Shown one piece after another: positions 12,201-23,289 of a DNA stretch of 64,000 bases. Position 1 is the first letter of the stretch. The number at the start of each line of letters is the position of its first letter. Source of the DNA: Aphidius gifuensis (lineage: Eukaryota > Arthropoda > Insecta > Hymenoptera > Braconidae); assembly GCF_014905175.1 (NCBI RefSeq), contig NC_057793.1:16554173-16618172 (forward strand), given 5' to 3'. The notes beneath the pieces are model-generated. The model was not told where the DNA came from and ran no database searches. It worked only from the letters and a program-made list of their open reading frames with translations. The position numbers were made by a program, and so were the translations under genes.

Positions 12201-13789
12201 AGCTTTTTATTAATTTAAAAAAATAAATGGTCATAGGAAAAATGGTAGCTAAGGAAAGGATGTTGTCATATGTTAATTTATACGAAATTAATTGTGCCAA
12301 AGAAATTGACATGTAGGCAACCTCTTTTCCTCAGCCAATACTTTTTCCATAGCTTTTAATTTATTTAAAAAAATAAATGGTCATAGGAAAAATGGTAGCT
12401 AAGAAAAGGATGTTGTCACATGTTGATTTATACGAAATTAATTTTGCCAAAGAAATTAACATGTAGGCAACCTCTTTCCCTTAGCTCATACTTTTCCCAT
12501 TGCTTTTAATTTATTTAAAAAAATGAATGGTCATAGGAAAAATGGTAGCTAAGAAAAGGATGTTGTCACATGTTGATTTATATGAAATTAATTTTGCCAA
12601 AGAAATTAACATGTAGGCAATCTCTTTTCCTTAGCTCATACTTTTCCCATAGCTTTTTATTATACAACTCACCATCAAAAATATCCTCAATCGCATTTTC
12701 ATTTTTCATTTTTCTTGTATTAAAATAATTACTTAAGTCACCTTCCAATGAAAATTTAGCTTTCAGCTGTTCAATTAAGGAAATATATAGAAAAATATTA
12801 CCTTCTTTTATATTTTGTTTTTTGTCTATCTTACTTTTACAAGTATCACAGAAAATAAATCCATTTATATTTTCATATTCCTCATCATTAGACAAAAAAT
12901 TGCTATTTCCAAGATATTTTTCACAAACTAGACAAATATGATGAATTGATACACCCATAGAAAAATTATTAACCATTTTTTGAAAAGTATACTTTGATAT
13001 TTTTTTATAATTATTATTCGTAGCATGCAATATTTTTGAAAAATCTTCCATCAATGAATAAGTAGCTTCTTTATGGCGATATTTGAAAGCAGCCAAAAGT
13101 AGACATTGTTGAAGGGTTTGAAAATCATAATTACGTGAACAAGATACAGTGTCATTCATTAACGTTGCTGGATCATCAATATTAATCAATTGTTGCTCTT
13201 CGTGTAATAATTGAAAATCATCTTGAATATTATTTACTGAAATAAAACTGCTTGGGACACTTGGAGATTCAATACTCTGTAGAATTATTATATAGGTTAT
13301 ATAAAATATATGCTAAATAACAATAAAAAATATTTAAATAGAAAAAAAAAAGTATATGTTTACTCACATCTGCAGATGTTTGAGATGATATGTCGTAATG
13401 ATGTAGTGAATTATTGTCTGACAATATACCAATATTTGTATTACTAATTGATTCATCCTAAAAAAGTATATATACGTTTTTTTAAACAATGGTAAAGAAA
13501 TAAAAAAAAAACACCAACCAAACATTTTTTACTCACTGGAGATTCAAGTTGAACGTTTATTTGTTTATATGCAGGATATTCAAAACCTTTATTTTTTTCA
13601 CTGGCAAAAAAGTTATCAATTATTTAATAATTTTAAAGAAAACCTCAATAAAAATCTATTTTATTACCATAATTTTTTTCTTTTTATCATCAAATCACGT
13701 GCTGTTCTTTCAGGTATAACGCCTTGTGAGCCAAAGGCTGCATACTGCATATAAGGACCTCTTCGTTTTTTATTTTTCAACGTACTCAT
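9300..13789 (-). CDS. CACTA/EnSpm transposase (Transposase_21 type), six exons
   Basis: Likely cuts and moves the 4705-16279 element. Exons on the minus strand are 13789-13668 (ATG at 13789), 13600-13537, 13457-13368, 13276-12673, about 10757-10477 and 10091-9300. Introns are GT-AG, and phases agree for exons 1 to 4 and for 5 to 6. Exon 4 carries an N-terminal region with paired cysteines (CLVCEKYLG, CDTCKSK). Exon 5 carries CGLCLHFGQRAKKGRGTIH and GMPPDWMHAVLLGICRQ, the latter containing the conserved acidic-W-H block of Transposase_21 proteins. Exon 6 carries THLAQSVRDLGPLWAHS and FENFNQQIKKSV, typical of the C-terminal part. The exon 4-5 intron is filled by a 13-copy 150-bp array, and the phase across it does not match cleanly, so activity is doubtful. 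Confidence 0.75.
10745..12665. repeat. Tandem array, about 13 copies of a ~150-bp unit
   Basis: The phrase GGCAACCTCTTTTCCTCAGC recurs near 10808, 10960, 11111, 11262, 11413, 11565, 11715, 11865, 12015, 12166, 12316, 12467 and 12617, a period of about 151 bp. Each unit has internal dyad symmetry: AGGTAGCTAAGGAAAG opposes CTTTTCCTTAGCT, and ACATGTTAATTT opposes AAATTAACATGT. The array lies in the transposase intron between exons 4 and 5. Confidence 0.85.
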
Positions 13790-14113
13790 TTAAAATATTA
13801 ATTATTAATTTTAAAAAAATCACACAATATATCTGAATCAATTTATATATTTTATTTGATAATATAAGCGTCAAATAATAGTAAATAAACTGTTGTTTTT
13901 TATTTTATTGATTTTTTCATATCAAAATTATACATATGTATATATACATGTACATATGTATAAATAAAAAACATTTTAATATGGATAAATAAAAAAACAA
14001 AAGACTGATGCTACTCATTGACGCAAACTTCACGTTATTGATTTTATTTAATTATACCTCAAAAGCATAAGTGGTTGTGATTACTCGGGTGTCAAATAAA
14101 ATTAATAAATAAA

Positions 14114-15665
14114 ATGCCAAAAATATATCTGGCTTTAGTCAAATGGATTGGTGGAAAATACCATGGTACATACACGCCAGGTGTTCCAATTACCTGGATA
14201 GAAAACTTTCAAAGAAAACAGTTTAATAGTGAACAAAATAATGAAAAAATTTACGTTCTTCAATGAAAAGAAAAAAAAAGTAAGAAAAAATATGACGTCA
14301 ATGTAATCATGGTCTCAGGTAAGCTGAATTCTTTTTTTTTTAATCAATATAAATAATATATAAATTTTCAATTAATATAAATATATTTTCTATTTGTACA
14401 CAGTAAATATTTTGCGATATTTTAAAGTTTTATCGAATAATTTTTCATTATGATTATCATCTATAATAATAATAATAATAATATTTTTTTTTTTATACTT
14501 ATTTGTAGTATTATATTTTATTGTATAACTATTATTCAATTTTTTTTTAGCCAAAATGTCTGAGCTGGAACAGCACTTAAAAACAATTGATGGGGAAATA
14601 TCTCCAAAAGCTGTCAAGACAAATGTAACATCATTGTCAGAACCTCCTTTGAAAAAAAAAAAGCTTTTCGATGATACTGACGAAAAATGTCAGACTTAGA
14701 CAAGGAGCCTGAACCATGCATAATAAATGACAGTATTGATGATAATAATAACTCCTATGATTTATCTCGCAAAAATCATTCGAGTCCAGATAAACCAACG
14801 TTGCTGGACATTTTTAATGGTAAAAAATTATAATTTTACAATTTTTTGTTATTTAAATTCCACTGCATATATACATTCCTTTTTATTTATATTTTTTTGA
14901 CAGCAATTAAAGAGAGAGATGCAAAAATGCTATGAATTTAGAGGATGGCGAATTTTCTGAAGGCTTAGTAAGTAAATATTATTAGTTAAATAGGCAATAT
15001 TATATCAATTGGAATTGTTTTGAAAGATAAATATATATCGCACATTCATAATTGTTTTTTTTTTTATATTAAAATTAATTTCCACTCCAAATATAATTTA
15101 CTTCAAATTGAAGTTATTTTTTTTCTTATTTCTTTGAAAGGTATACTTCGAATATTCAGTTCAAATTGAAATTATTTTTTTTTTAATTCTTTTTCTGCAG
15201 ATTGAAATTGGGGAACCAGGATCTAAAATCACTGTTACAGATTTGCAATGGACTACTGCAATTTCGAGAGGGTCATATAAGTTTATGAGTACATCATTAG
15301 TTATGCGTTTATTTCCTATGGCAATACTTCTAAAAAGTAATTATAAAGGAGGTCAATGCAAAATTTAAAAAAATGATGAAAAATCACAAAAACTCACAGC
15401 ACTTGACCAGCGCATTGTAAATGCGATTAAGTGTAAGAAACAATAAAAGTTATTCAAATGAGAGATGTAGTCTACATGTAATTATAATAATTAAAACTTG
15501 AACATATAAAAAATTTATTTACCAGATTCAGTTCAATGAAAATTTAAAAATACATTTACGTTGGCAGGATTTGGACAAGCGATTAATAATAAACTACACA
15601 AATTACGATCAACTCAGTGTTCAGTGAATAATGGGTCATCTTCATCAGAAGGTGAAGAAAATTGA
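14114..15665 (+). pseudogene. BEN-domain gene of the CACTA-like element, damaged
   Basis: It is divergent from the transposase, with about 320 bp between the two start codons. Likely exons are 14114-14318, 14551-14819, 14904-14967, 15201 to about 15431, and 15568-15665, bounded by GT-AG sites. Exon 1 starts MPKIYLALVKWIGGKYHGTY and is interrupted by TGA at 14264-14266 while the same frame stays open to the donor. Exon 2 shifts frame near 14690 and exon 4 again near 15365. Exon 4 reads IEIGEPGSKITVTDLQW and then a hydrophobic helix ending LKSNYKGGQC, which looks like a BEN domain (a DNA or chromatin-binding fold). BEN genes travel with several insect transposons; a regulatory role is inferred. 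Several breaks make it a pseudogene in this copy. Confidence 0.6.
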
Positions 15666-16279
15666 TAACAATTGAAATTTATTGATTTCAATTTTTTTGG
15701 TTTCAAAAATGTATATTTGTTTGTTTTCGTTAATTTTGTTTGTTAATTTGTTAATTTGTTTTTGTTAATACTACACAAATCACGATCAACCCATGAGTGA
15801 TTGCAGTGTTCAGTGATTAATATTGAATAATGATATTAAATAAATTGATATTAAATAATATTAAGTAAATTGATATTATAATTCACTAAAATAATAGTTC
15901 TAAATCAATAAAATAAAAGTAATTCGTTTAAACAGAACATGTATATTTTTATTAAAATTCAAAGATTGAAATTTATTATTTATTGTTACGAATAATCATT
16001 TATTTGAGATACATCCGTATATATCCCCGTATATACGTATATTATATATATATATATATATATTATATACACGAGATACATCTAAATATATAGTTCGTGT
16101 TTATCATGAGATATATCAAAGAATATATGCTAAGCTATATCTTGAGATATACTCGGCGCGGCGAACTCCAAATATCTAGTATATATTTATAAATATATCG
16201 AAATATTTCTATGATATATCCAAAATATTTATCTGATACATTTTCGCATATATCTTAAATATATTATTTTCCACCCGGG
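15666..16279. other. Right subterminal region of the CACTA-like element
   Basis: No gene. From about 16010 it is dense in AGATATATC/GATATATC-like words and a TA microsatellite (16038-16062), matching the left subterminal region at 4735-4795 and 6703-6840. Such subterminal repeats serve as transposase binding sites in CACTA elements. Confidence 0.55.
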
Positions 16280-16512
16280 GATATTGTGTGTTTAGCGATA
16301 ATTGAGACTAAGTTAAAGATTAAGCGGCTTAGTAAAAAATGTAGCGAAGTAAAAAATCTAGCTAAGGAAAAAATCTAGCTAAGGAAAAGATGTAGCTGAA
16401 GGAATGATTAAGCTGATAAAAATATGTTTGGCTATAACGGAGACTAAGTAAAAAGTCTACCGGCTAAGTAAAAAATCGAGTGGCTCAGTTAAACATCTAG
16501 CAGTTTAAAAAA
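16280..16512. repeat. AGCTAAGG-type array, right part
   Basis: Continuation of the array at 4585-4704 beyond the CACTA-like insertion. It carries repeated AATCTAGCTAAGGAAAA, GATGTAGCTGAAGG and GGCTATAACGGAGACTAAG words. Confidence 0.65.
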
Positions 16513-16555
16513 AAAAAAAATTGAATATATCGAAATTTTTATTTTGACTTTCTTT

Positions 16556-16790
16556 CTTACCCGAGTGGAAATTGAGATCAAGTCTTGATCAAGACTTGAT
16601 CAGGCAACATTGATTTCAAATCCATTCTTGGACAAGATGCTTGATCAAGACTTGATCAAGATATTTCATCAAAACTTGATTGAAAAATTGAAAAAAAAAA
16701 ATTATTTACAAATTGTTATTTTTTTTATTATTGTATTATGAAGTGTGATGTCATAGAGAAGAGTTAGATAATTATCGGGCGCGAAAGTTT
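16556..16790. repeat. Terminal fragment of a second CACTA-like family
   Basis: Begins CCCGAGTGGAAATTGA, close to the CCCGGGTGGAAAA end of the large element. It is followed by reiterated CTTGATCAAGACTTGATC subterminal words to about 16685. Only one end is seen, so the rest was lost or lies elsewhere. Confidence 0.45.
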
Positions 16791-16950
16791 TTTTTTTTTA
16801 AAATAATCAATCCATTTGAATTCAAGATGATTATTTAGAAAGCTGTATTAAAAAGCTTTAGACAATATATCTTATATGCCGAATTTTTATTTTATAATGA
16901 ATGCTCAGAGGTCTTCGAATAAATAAATTATCGTTTTTTCAGAAATAAAC
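16790..16950. repeat. Partial arm of the GACCGTTTC foldback family
   Basis: The phrases TTCAAGATGATTATTTAGAAAGCT and GCTCAGAGGTCTTCGAATAAATAA correspond in inverted orientation to 7200-7310 of the 6852-7884 foldback. Truncated on both sides. Confidence 0.55.
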
Positions 16951-16959
16951 GATCCATTC

Positions 16960-17622
16960 GTGAATTCACACATACACATTTATGTGTGATGATGGTCTTA
17001 CCATCACATACACATCATGTAGTGAGAATATGATAATAATTATTATTATAATAAGAGAACTATATAGCGTGATCATTAGTATTAGTCTGCCATTGGAAAT
17101 CCGGACAGAGCTTCACGAGTACTTAACGTCTGATACCTAGGGAGCCTTTACGAGAGTCCCAACGATGTCGAGAGAACCAGTAGTGAACCAAGAGAGCCAG
17201 TCATGAAAAGAGAAGTAATCAGTACGAGAGCCAGACAAGTTATGTCGTCTAACGATAGCGTTCTGTGCTAAGCTACTGTGAGTCCTCTGAATCTCCACTC
17301 GCGCGCTCTCCCACCTATCGTCCCGGACATGCGCAGCACGCTTTCCTAGCCCGCAACACGAATAGGTATCCGATTCAGCCCGTAGCCTTCGGAGAGTTCG
17401 TCTTTTCGACGGATGGAGGGGAAAACTAGCACCGGTCGAGGTTTAACGTATCAAGTCTACTACGGGACCTCGAATATATACCAAACATGTGCCACACTGA
17501 CACCACTCGTAGTAGACGTGACCCTCCACAGTGCCTATGCAGTGACCCTTAGAATTATTAACAATTAACTCCTATTAATTGTTAACACCCGAGGAACGAA
17601 ATTTATATATAACTTTATATAA
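16960..17622 (-). other. Probable LTR or 3' non-coding block of the Gypsy element
   Basis: Richer in GC than its surroundings and without an ORF. It includes a short palindrome TGTGATG...CATCACA near 16984-17008 and ends in an AATTGTTAACACCCGAGG-type sequence before the pol remnant. Position downstream of pol and composition suggest LTR/U5 sequence, but no partner LTR was found. Confidence 0.4.
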
Positions 17623-18886
17623 TTATAGGCTAGCATAGGCAATAACTTTTTCTTCATCGTTACTTGTCTGAGTCAAGACTGCGCCTAAACCTACGCTACT
17701 TGCATCGGTTTGCAAAAAGAAAGGTACCGAGAAATCTGGGCACGCCAAAGTGGGAGCGGTGGTAAGCCGGAGTTTTAATTCGCGAAAGCTATTTATTTGT
17801 AGCTCTCTCCACGTCCAAGGTATACCTTTCTTGGTTAACCTGGTTAATGGTTCTGCCAGAGACGCAAAGTCTGGTATGAATCTCCGACACCAGGACGCCA
17901 TACCAAGGAAACGACGCAGCTGTTTGAGATTCAAAAGTGGTGGATAATCCATCACAGCAGCAGTTTTCTCCGGATCAACCTGGGAACCGCTCCGATTCAC
18001 TATGAACCCCAAATACTCAACTTCTAAGCAACAGAAGTGACTCTTATCACTGTTAATAGTCAAGTTGGCTGATTTGAGGTCTTGCAATTTTTTATCAAGG
18101 TACACGAGGTGTTCTTCGAAAGTTTCGGTCACAATAATTATATCGTCTAGGTACACGAATACCGATGGAGAGTACCTGTGACCCAGCAACTGATCAGCCA
18201 GCCGCTGCATTGTCGCAGGACTATTTGATAATCCGAAGGGCATCCGAAGGAAATGGTATAAACCATATCCTGGAACGATAAATGCAGTTATTTCCTGAGA
18301 AGCAGGCGTGATTGAGCGCGATTTGAAAGAAAGCCTGGCTAAGATCAATGGTGGTAATAGAATGAGCTAGACGAAGCTCATCAAGAATAGCTGACATGTC
18401 CGGTATAGGATACGCATCCTTCTCAGTTATTTCATTGACTTTACGAAAATCCCCGCAAAAACGCCAACTATCTTTACCTTTTGGCACCATGACCACCAGG
18501 CTTGCCCACTCACTTGGAAATGGAACAATGATTCCTAAAGCCAACATCCTATCAACTTCTACTTTCATGGCACCACACATCGCCGGGTTTGCCCGATGAG
18601 GTTTTTGACGAATTGGTGAGTGTCGACTAACGTCAATGTGGTGCATAGTAAGCGGAGTGACAGGAAATGGGGAACCAGGTGGTGGTGCCTCAGGAAGTTT
18701 ACTCGACAAAAGTTTATTTAACTTTAAATCTTGGTCCGGTTCAAGAGTCTTCAGTCCGTGGCAATGGAGAACTTTGGACGCGTTGGGGGTTGGCACAAAC
18801 AAGTGTTTAATTTCAGGATAGCCTCGGTAAAACCAAGACTTATCTCTGAAGTCAATCACCATTCCAGACGTCTGAAGGAAATCCAT
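17623..18886 (-). pseudogene. pol: Gypsy pol: reverse transcriptase, frameshifted and truncated
   Basis: Reading from 18886 the linker is followed by RT blocks: ALGIIVPFPSEWASLVVMVP, KDSWRFCGDFRKVN, AYPIPDMSAIL and TTIDLSQAFFQI. Near 18310-18345 the frame shifts. The second part carries MPFGLSNSPATMQRL and the catalytic FVYLDDIII (YLDD), then the thumb region with FLGMASWCRRFIPDF and the start of RNase H, PFFLQTDASSVGLGAVL. It ends at EEKVIAYASL, where an intact element would continue into RNase H and integrase. Copies DNA from retroelement RNA when intact; dead here. Confidence 0.85.
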
Positions 18887-18901
18887 TCCGAGGATAAAAT
18901 C

Positions 18902-19162
18902 TCACGACAAAGACGACAATACCAAAACTTCCATCTTTGTGGCTTTATCCGCTACTACTAAAACTAGCTGAACGGAATACAATATAGTCTCGACTTGTCC
19001 ACTTGCCGTAACGACGCGTATCGGAGGAATGGCCTGCTGCTCCAGTCCTGATTGTTCCAGTAACTGAGTTGCAGCTGGACCAACGAACGTACGATTTGCC
19101 CCTGAATCTACAAGGGCTCGGATGACAAGTGGACCAATAATTAAATCAATGTGAAATGCCAT
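18902..19162 (-). pseudogene. Gypsy aspartic protease domain
   Basis: Carries RALVDSGANRTFVG, the retropepsin active-site motif (D-S-G), after FHIDLIIGPLV. The frame is the same as the upstream part of the RT segment but is cut by TGA at 18902-18904. Overlaps the end of a Pro-rich linker frame (19386-19141). Retropepsin would cleave the Gag-Pol polyprotein. Confidence 0.7.
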
Positions 19163-19361
19163 AGTCTTCTTGTCTTGGGTACTTCCACCGTCGGCTCTGG
19201 TTTTGGAACGAATTCCGCAGCCATAGAGAACAGTGTGGTTGACAGTATTTCTTCCGGAGTTATAACTCTATGATCTGACACAGAACTCCGGGGTACTTTA
19301 CTAGTCAACGTTGCCGGGGTTAACTCTACCAATTGAGGCTCAGGTACCGGCTCCGTGAGAC

Positions 19362-20630
19362 TCAATTGTCGTTTCCCGAATTGCAAAATGGACAGGAAGC
19401 TAATGTTACGCCAGGTCTTTTACAACAAAAACAAAAACGACGACGTGGTTCTTGGCAATCGCGGTGGACATGACCTCGAGAATCACAGTTCCAGCATTCT
19501 ATCTCATTACCTCCGGATCTACCAGGACGTTCAAGCTGAGAATCGAAGCCTGGAACTGGAGATGAATTACGAATGATATTATGAGGCCGAATGATATTAT
19601 GTACCGGAGACATAGGAGGTGAACACTGAGTTCCTTGCTCTGTCTTCGTTGGTATTTTTGATAATTCTTCTCGATCACGATTTCGTTCAATCTCGCGTTG
19701 AAGTGCATGAAGTTCAAGATCTTCTTCGAGTCTGTGGTTACAGTTACTCACATAGAAGTCATCTTCGAATAAAGTACGTAATTCATTTGTGCGTGGTGGA
19801 CGCGAATGGCTGAAAGTGACGGTGCGCGTTGTGGGGCAAGCGAAACCCGGGCACAATGAAAGTTCTGGTCTTGGAGGCGGACGACGGGTCTGAGCGATCT
19901 GGGTGATCCTCTCCTGTCGTATTGCCTCAGCCTCCGCAGCTTTCATTGTTGGACAAGTACGCGCGGAGATTAAGCGTTGGAATGAGGGTAACAAGTTCCG
20001 AATCGTATATATAACACGTTCGCTTTCTGGCCAAAGGTGGATTTGTCCGTTGGAACGAACCTCGCATACATGAAATGTAACTACGGATAGATTCTGTAGA
20101 ACCTTGTGTACGTTTGTCAATTTCCTCTCTTGAAGCACGTTGATAGTCGGGATCTGCGAAACTATCACGGAAGGCTTCTCAAGCAGCTTCCCGACTATGT
20201 AAGTCTTCGAGATGTGTCATAAATCAAGTTAGGGCAGGACCGCGTAAACAAAAAGAAAGAGCCGAAAGGACTTCTTGGTCGGAGGCACCTGTGATTTCTC
20301 GCGCTTGGTCGATTCTAAAGAGAAACTTTTCCACATCCTCCCCTGGTTTACCAAAGAATTGGAGGTGACAATTTAGAAGTATCCTAATCACAGAATTTTG
20401 ACGACGAAGTTCCGGTTCTGAAATTTGGAGGTCTTCCAATAATGGGCTAATTACTTGGCGACGCCAATGTAAATTACTACATATTGCAGTCTTAAAGGTT
20501 AAACGAACTTACCAGCATTTAATAGACACAGAACTGTGTAAGACTTCCATGATTCTCTATCCGGGTCATCTAAATTTTCGATAATATTTTCCAAACCATC
20601 ATAAGGTGGTGGTGGATAAGAACACTTCAT
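19362..20630 (-). pseudogene. gag: Gypsy gag with zinc knuckle, broken in several frames
   Basis: The region 20439-20224 (QFFGKPGEDVEKFLFRIDQA) is the capsid-like part of Gag. It is followed, after a stop and a frameshift, by 20168-19362 with an Arg-rich linker and a C-terminal zinc knuckle CWNCDSRGHVHRDC plus a second Cys cluster RFCFCCKRPG. A short upstream frame starts at ATG 20630 (MKCSYPPPPYDGL) and probably belongs to the N-terminus. Gag would form the retroelement particle and bind RNA. Confidence 0.65.
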
Positions 20631-20640
20631 ATTTGTGCTC

Positions 20641-20990
20641 GCGGATTTATCTTCGTAAACCCAAGTACATGGCACAATTTCTCATATTTTTATTTTCGCC
20701 TGCTTTCCTCGATTAATGAACTGAAAAATAACATAATTTTTCAACGTTTTTTGTACGGACATGATCAAATATGTATTTTTTCAATTTATGAGGAAAATAA
20801 TAATTGATCGAACATGTAAAAAAAATTTCGCTTGGGACCACACTGCGAGCAATTACTTCAGTATACACAGTTGGAATGTAAATGAACAGTGAAACAACAC
20901 AGACAAAAATGCAACATAAAAACATTAGAAGAGGCCTGATTGGCTAATACAAAAAACATTTCATAAGAACCCTGCCCTCTGGAAGCTCGA
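20641..20990. other. No gene seen
   Basis: AT-rich interval between the Gypsy remnant and the ~180-bp repeats; short ORFs here have no recognisable content. Confidence 0.4.
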
Positions 20991-21545
20991 GAATCTAATA
21001 TGTAAACTTTCCCCAATAAAATCATACATAAATCCAGTTTCAAGTTCCTTAATGATTCATCGTCTAAAAAGTCAATTTTTCTATTTCTAAAATTGTCACC
21101 CTGGCTCTTAAACTTTAAATAAAATTCTTTTCTCGTTTTTTTTGGCTCCCTGAGTATTTTTAACGTATAAAAAATATAAGAAATGTGAATTTTCCCCAAT
21201 AAAATCATATATAAATCAAGTTCTAAGTTCCTTAATGATGCATCATCTAAACAGTCAATTTTTTAATGTCTAAAATCGTCACCCTAGCTCTAAAATTTTA
21301 AATAAAATACTTTTCTTGTTCTTTTCGGCTTTCTGAGTATTTCTGACGAATAATAAATATTAAAAAATGTGAACTTTCCCCAATAAAATCATATATAAAT
21401 CCAGTTTTAATTTCCTTAATGATGCATCATCTAGAAAGTCAGTTTTTAAATTCTAAAATCGTCACCCTGGCTCTAAAATTTTAAATAAAATTCTTTTCTC
21501 GTTCTTTTTGGCTCCCTGAGTATTTTTAACGTATAAAAAATAAAA
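20991..21545. repeat. Three tandem copies of a ~180-bp repeat
   Basis: The phrase TTTCCCCAATAAAATCATA recurs at about 21008, 21190 and 21374. Each copy runs through TTCCTTAATGATGCATCATC and GTCACCCTGGCTCT to TATTTTTAACGTATAAAAAA. Two further diverged copies lie at about 24310-24500 and 24505-24590. Confidence 0.8.
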
Positions 21546-22226
21546 AAAATAAAATGTGTGTGTTATTGTACGTATGTGAAACTTCTTCAGTAATTTTAAC
21601 AGAAAGCGATTGAAGGATTCTTAGTTGCATTATTATACTTCAAACTAGCGGTCTTTTTCGGTTCCCTTTCAAGTCAACTAATTCGTTCATTTATTCATTA
21701 TTAATTATGAATCTCAAAAAATATCTGGAAAAACTAGTTTAATTTTTGCATCGTAACCATGGTAGATAACAAAACAATCGACTAAAAAAATTCAGAATTT
21801 TTTCATTTACTTTAATCAAACTATTGACGTATAAACATCTCGAGAAATATCTGAAAAAAAAGTTTAGCTAATCCTATTTAAAAAAATCACTTCATTTCAG
21901 CTAACTTCACACTAAAAGGTTTTTATTGTGTTATTATTTTTTTTGTTTATTGTGAAATTAGCTGGAATGGAATGATTTTTTAATTTTTTTTTTTTTTAAT
22001 TTGTTATTTTCTGTTTTCTCAATTGGTCGAATTAAATTTATTTCTTGATGATCTTTATTTACACAACAAAAAAAAGAAAAAACCAAAGTTTTTTTCTACA
22101 AAAAATAGTCAAGTGTTCGAAATTGTCACTATACTATGTAGTTGTAAGTATATTAATTTAGATATGACACTAAAAATTCAAGAAAGAAATATATATTTTT
22201 GACGCATGTAATTAAGTCTAAACTAT
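21546..22226. other. AT-rich interval, no gene seen
   Basis: Contains a short inverted pair around 21895-21975 (CATTTCAGCTAA / TTAGCTGGAATGGAATG) but no supportable ORF. Confidence 0.4.
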
Positions 22227-22328
22227 TAAAAAAATTTAAACTTGACCCCACCAGGTTTTTTCTAAATAAGATTTCAGTATTTAAGACATATATGTTACAT
22301 CAGGTGGGGTCAAGTTTAAATTTTTTTT
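22227..22328. repeat. Hairpin with ~22-bp perfect stem
   Basis: AAATTTAAACTTGACCCCACC (about 22231-22252) faces GGTGGGGTCAAGTTTAAATTT (about 22302-22325), with a ~50-base loop. Could be a small MITE or a structured transcript; no flanking duplication was identified. Confidence 0.6.
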
Positions 22329-22334
22329 TTTCAC

Positions 22335-22905
22335 GTAAAGTAGTCCGTATGAGGCTTAGAATACTCGAAGCAACACGTATGGGCCTAAAAAAAATAAAAG
22401 CAATACGTATGGAGCTGGAAAAAATTGAAGCTATACGTATGAGGCTCAGATAATCCAAAGCAATATGGATGAGACTCAAAAAACTCAAAGCAATACGTAT
22501 ATAAGGCGGAAAAAAATTAAAGCAATACGTATAAGGATCCGAAAATGCAAAGCAATACATATGAAGCTGAAAAGAATTGAAGCAATACGTATGGAGCTGA
22601 AAAAAAAAACGAAACGTATGGAGCTGGAAAAAATTGAAGCTATACGTATATGAGGCTTGAAAGAATTAAAGCAATACGTATGGAGCTGAAAAAAATTAAA
22701 GCAATACGTATGGAGCTCGAAAAAAATTACAGCAATACGTATGTAGCTAAGGAAAAACTTGAAGCAATACGTATGAAGCTAAAAAAAATTATAGCAATTC
22801 GTATGAGGCTTAAAAAACTCAAAGCAATACGTATGGGGCTAAAAAAAAATTAAAGCAATACGTATGGGGCGGAAAAAATTAAAGCAATACATATGCGGCT
22901 TACAA
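22335..22905. repeat. Minisatellite, about 18 copies of a ~30-bp unit
   Basis: The unit AAAGCAATACGTATGGAGCTG plus an A-rich tail of variable length repeats across the block. CGTATG is the best conserved core, and GGAGCT, GAGGCT and GGGGCT are variants. An inverted isolated copy (GCCTCATACGTATTGCTTT) lies at 23002-23020. Open frames through it are repeat artefacts. Confidence 0.85.
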
Positions 22906-23159
22906 AATAATTATTTCTTATTGTGTCCTAAGTTAATCACACTCTAATAAGTTGACGGTGCTCCGCAATACAAGTAAATTTAATCTATCTATTTTAAATA
23001 GCCTCATACGTATTGCTTTATTAAAAAACCTAATAAAATTAGTTCATGCTATGAAATATTAATGATTTTATCGAAAAGTAGAAATTAATATATGTTCTTT
23101 TCTTAATAAAGCACCTGTCAAAAACATAACTTCAATTAAAAATATGATGATACGATTGT
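22906..23159. other. AT-rich interval, no gene seen
   Basis: Between the minisatellite and the carboxylase pseudogene. The only distinct feature is the inverted single copy of the minisatellite unit at 23002-23020. Confidence 0.4.
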
Positions 23160-23289
23160 TCAGCTCCGATTGATATAGCTTAATTCAGTTACTAGTAGCG
23201 AGTTCGGTTGCTGTGATCGAACTTCTGTGCAGCGTAACTTTGTATAGTTGTGGCAAACTGAAGTATATTGGCATTCGCCAGAAATTTTT

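Larger units (their letters stand above)
4705..16279. mobile_element. CACTA/EnSpm-like DNA transposon, complete termini, 2-bp target duplication
   Basis: The ends are CCCGGGTGGAAAA (4705-4717) and its inverse TTTTCCACCCGGG (16267-16279), flanked by GA at 4703-4704 and 16280-16281. The uninterrupted target is visible in the related repeat near 46741-46770, which reads straight through TTATGTAGATATTGTG, so the boundaries are supported by an empty site. The subterminal regions are dense in AGATATATC-like words, as CACTA elements are. It encodes a Transposase_21-type transposase (minus) and a BEN-domain protein (plus), divergently arranged. Much of its length is later insertions: foldbacks 4796-6700 and 6852-7884, a TTAA MITE 7941-8432, and a tandem array 10745-12665. 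Confidence 0.8.
16960..20640 (-). mobile_element. Broken Gypsy-type LTR retrotransposon
   Basis: On the minus strand the order gag, protease, reverse transcriptase is that of Ty3/Gypsy elements. RNase H and integrase are missing: the RT frame stops abruptly at about 17625 against a GC-richer non-coding block. A second LTR and a target duplication were not found. Frameshifts and stops occur in all genes. Confidence 0.75.

Noticed and set aside
22300..22853. ORFs with repeated AIRMELK or YPYCF-like peptides
   Set aside because: Products of the minisatellite read in open frames on either strand.
22335..22905. CRISPR-like array of 30-bp periodic repeats
   Set aside because: No unique spacers of constant length; the tails are A-rich variants of the same unit, and the context is eukaryotic. 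It is a minisatellite.
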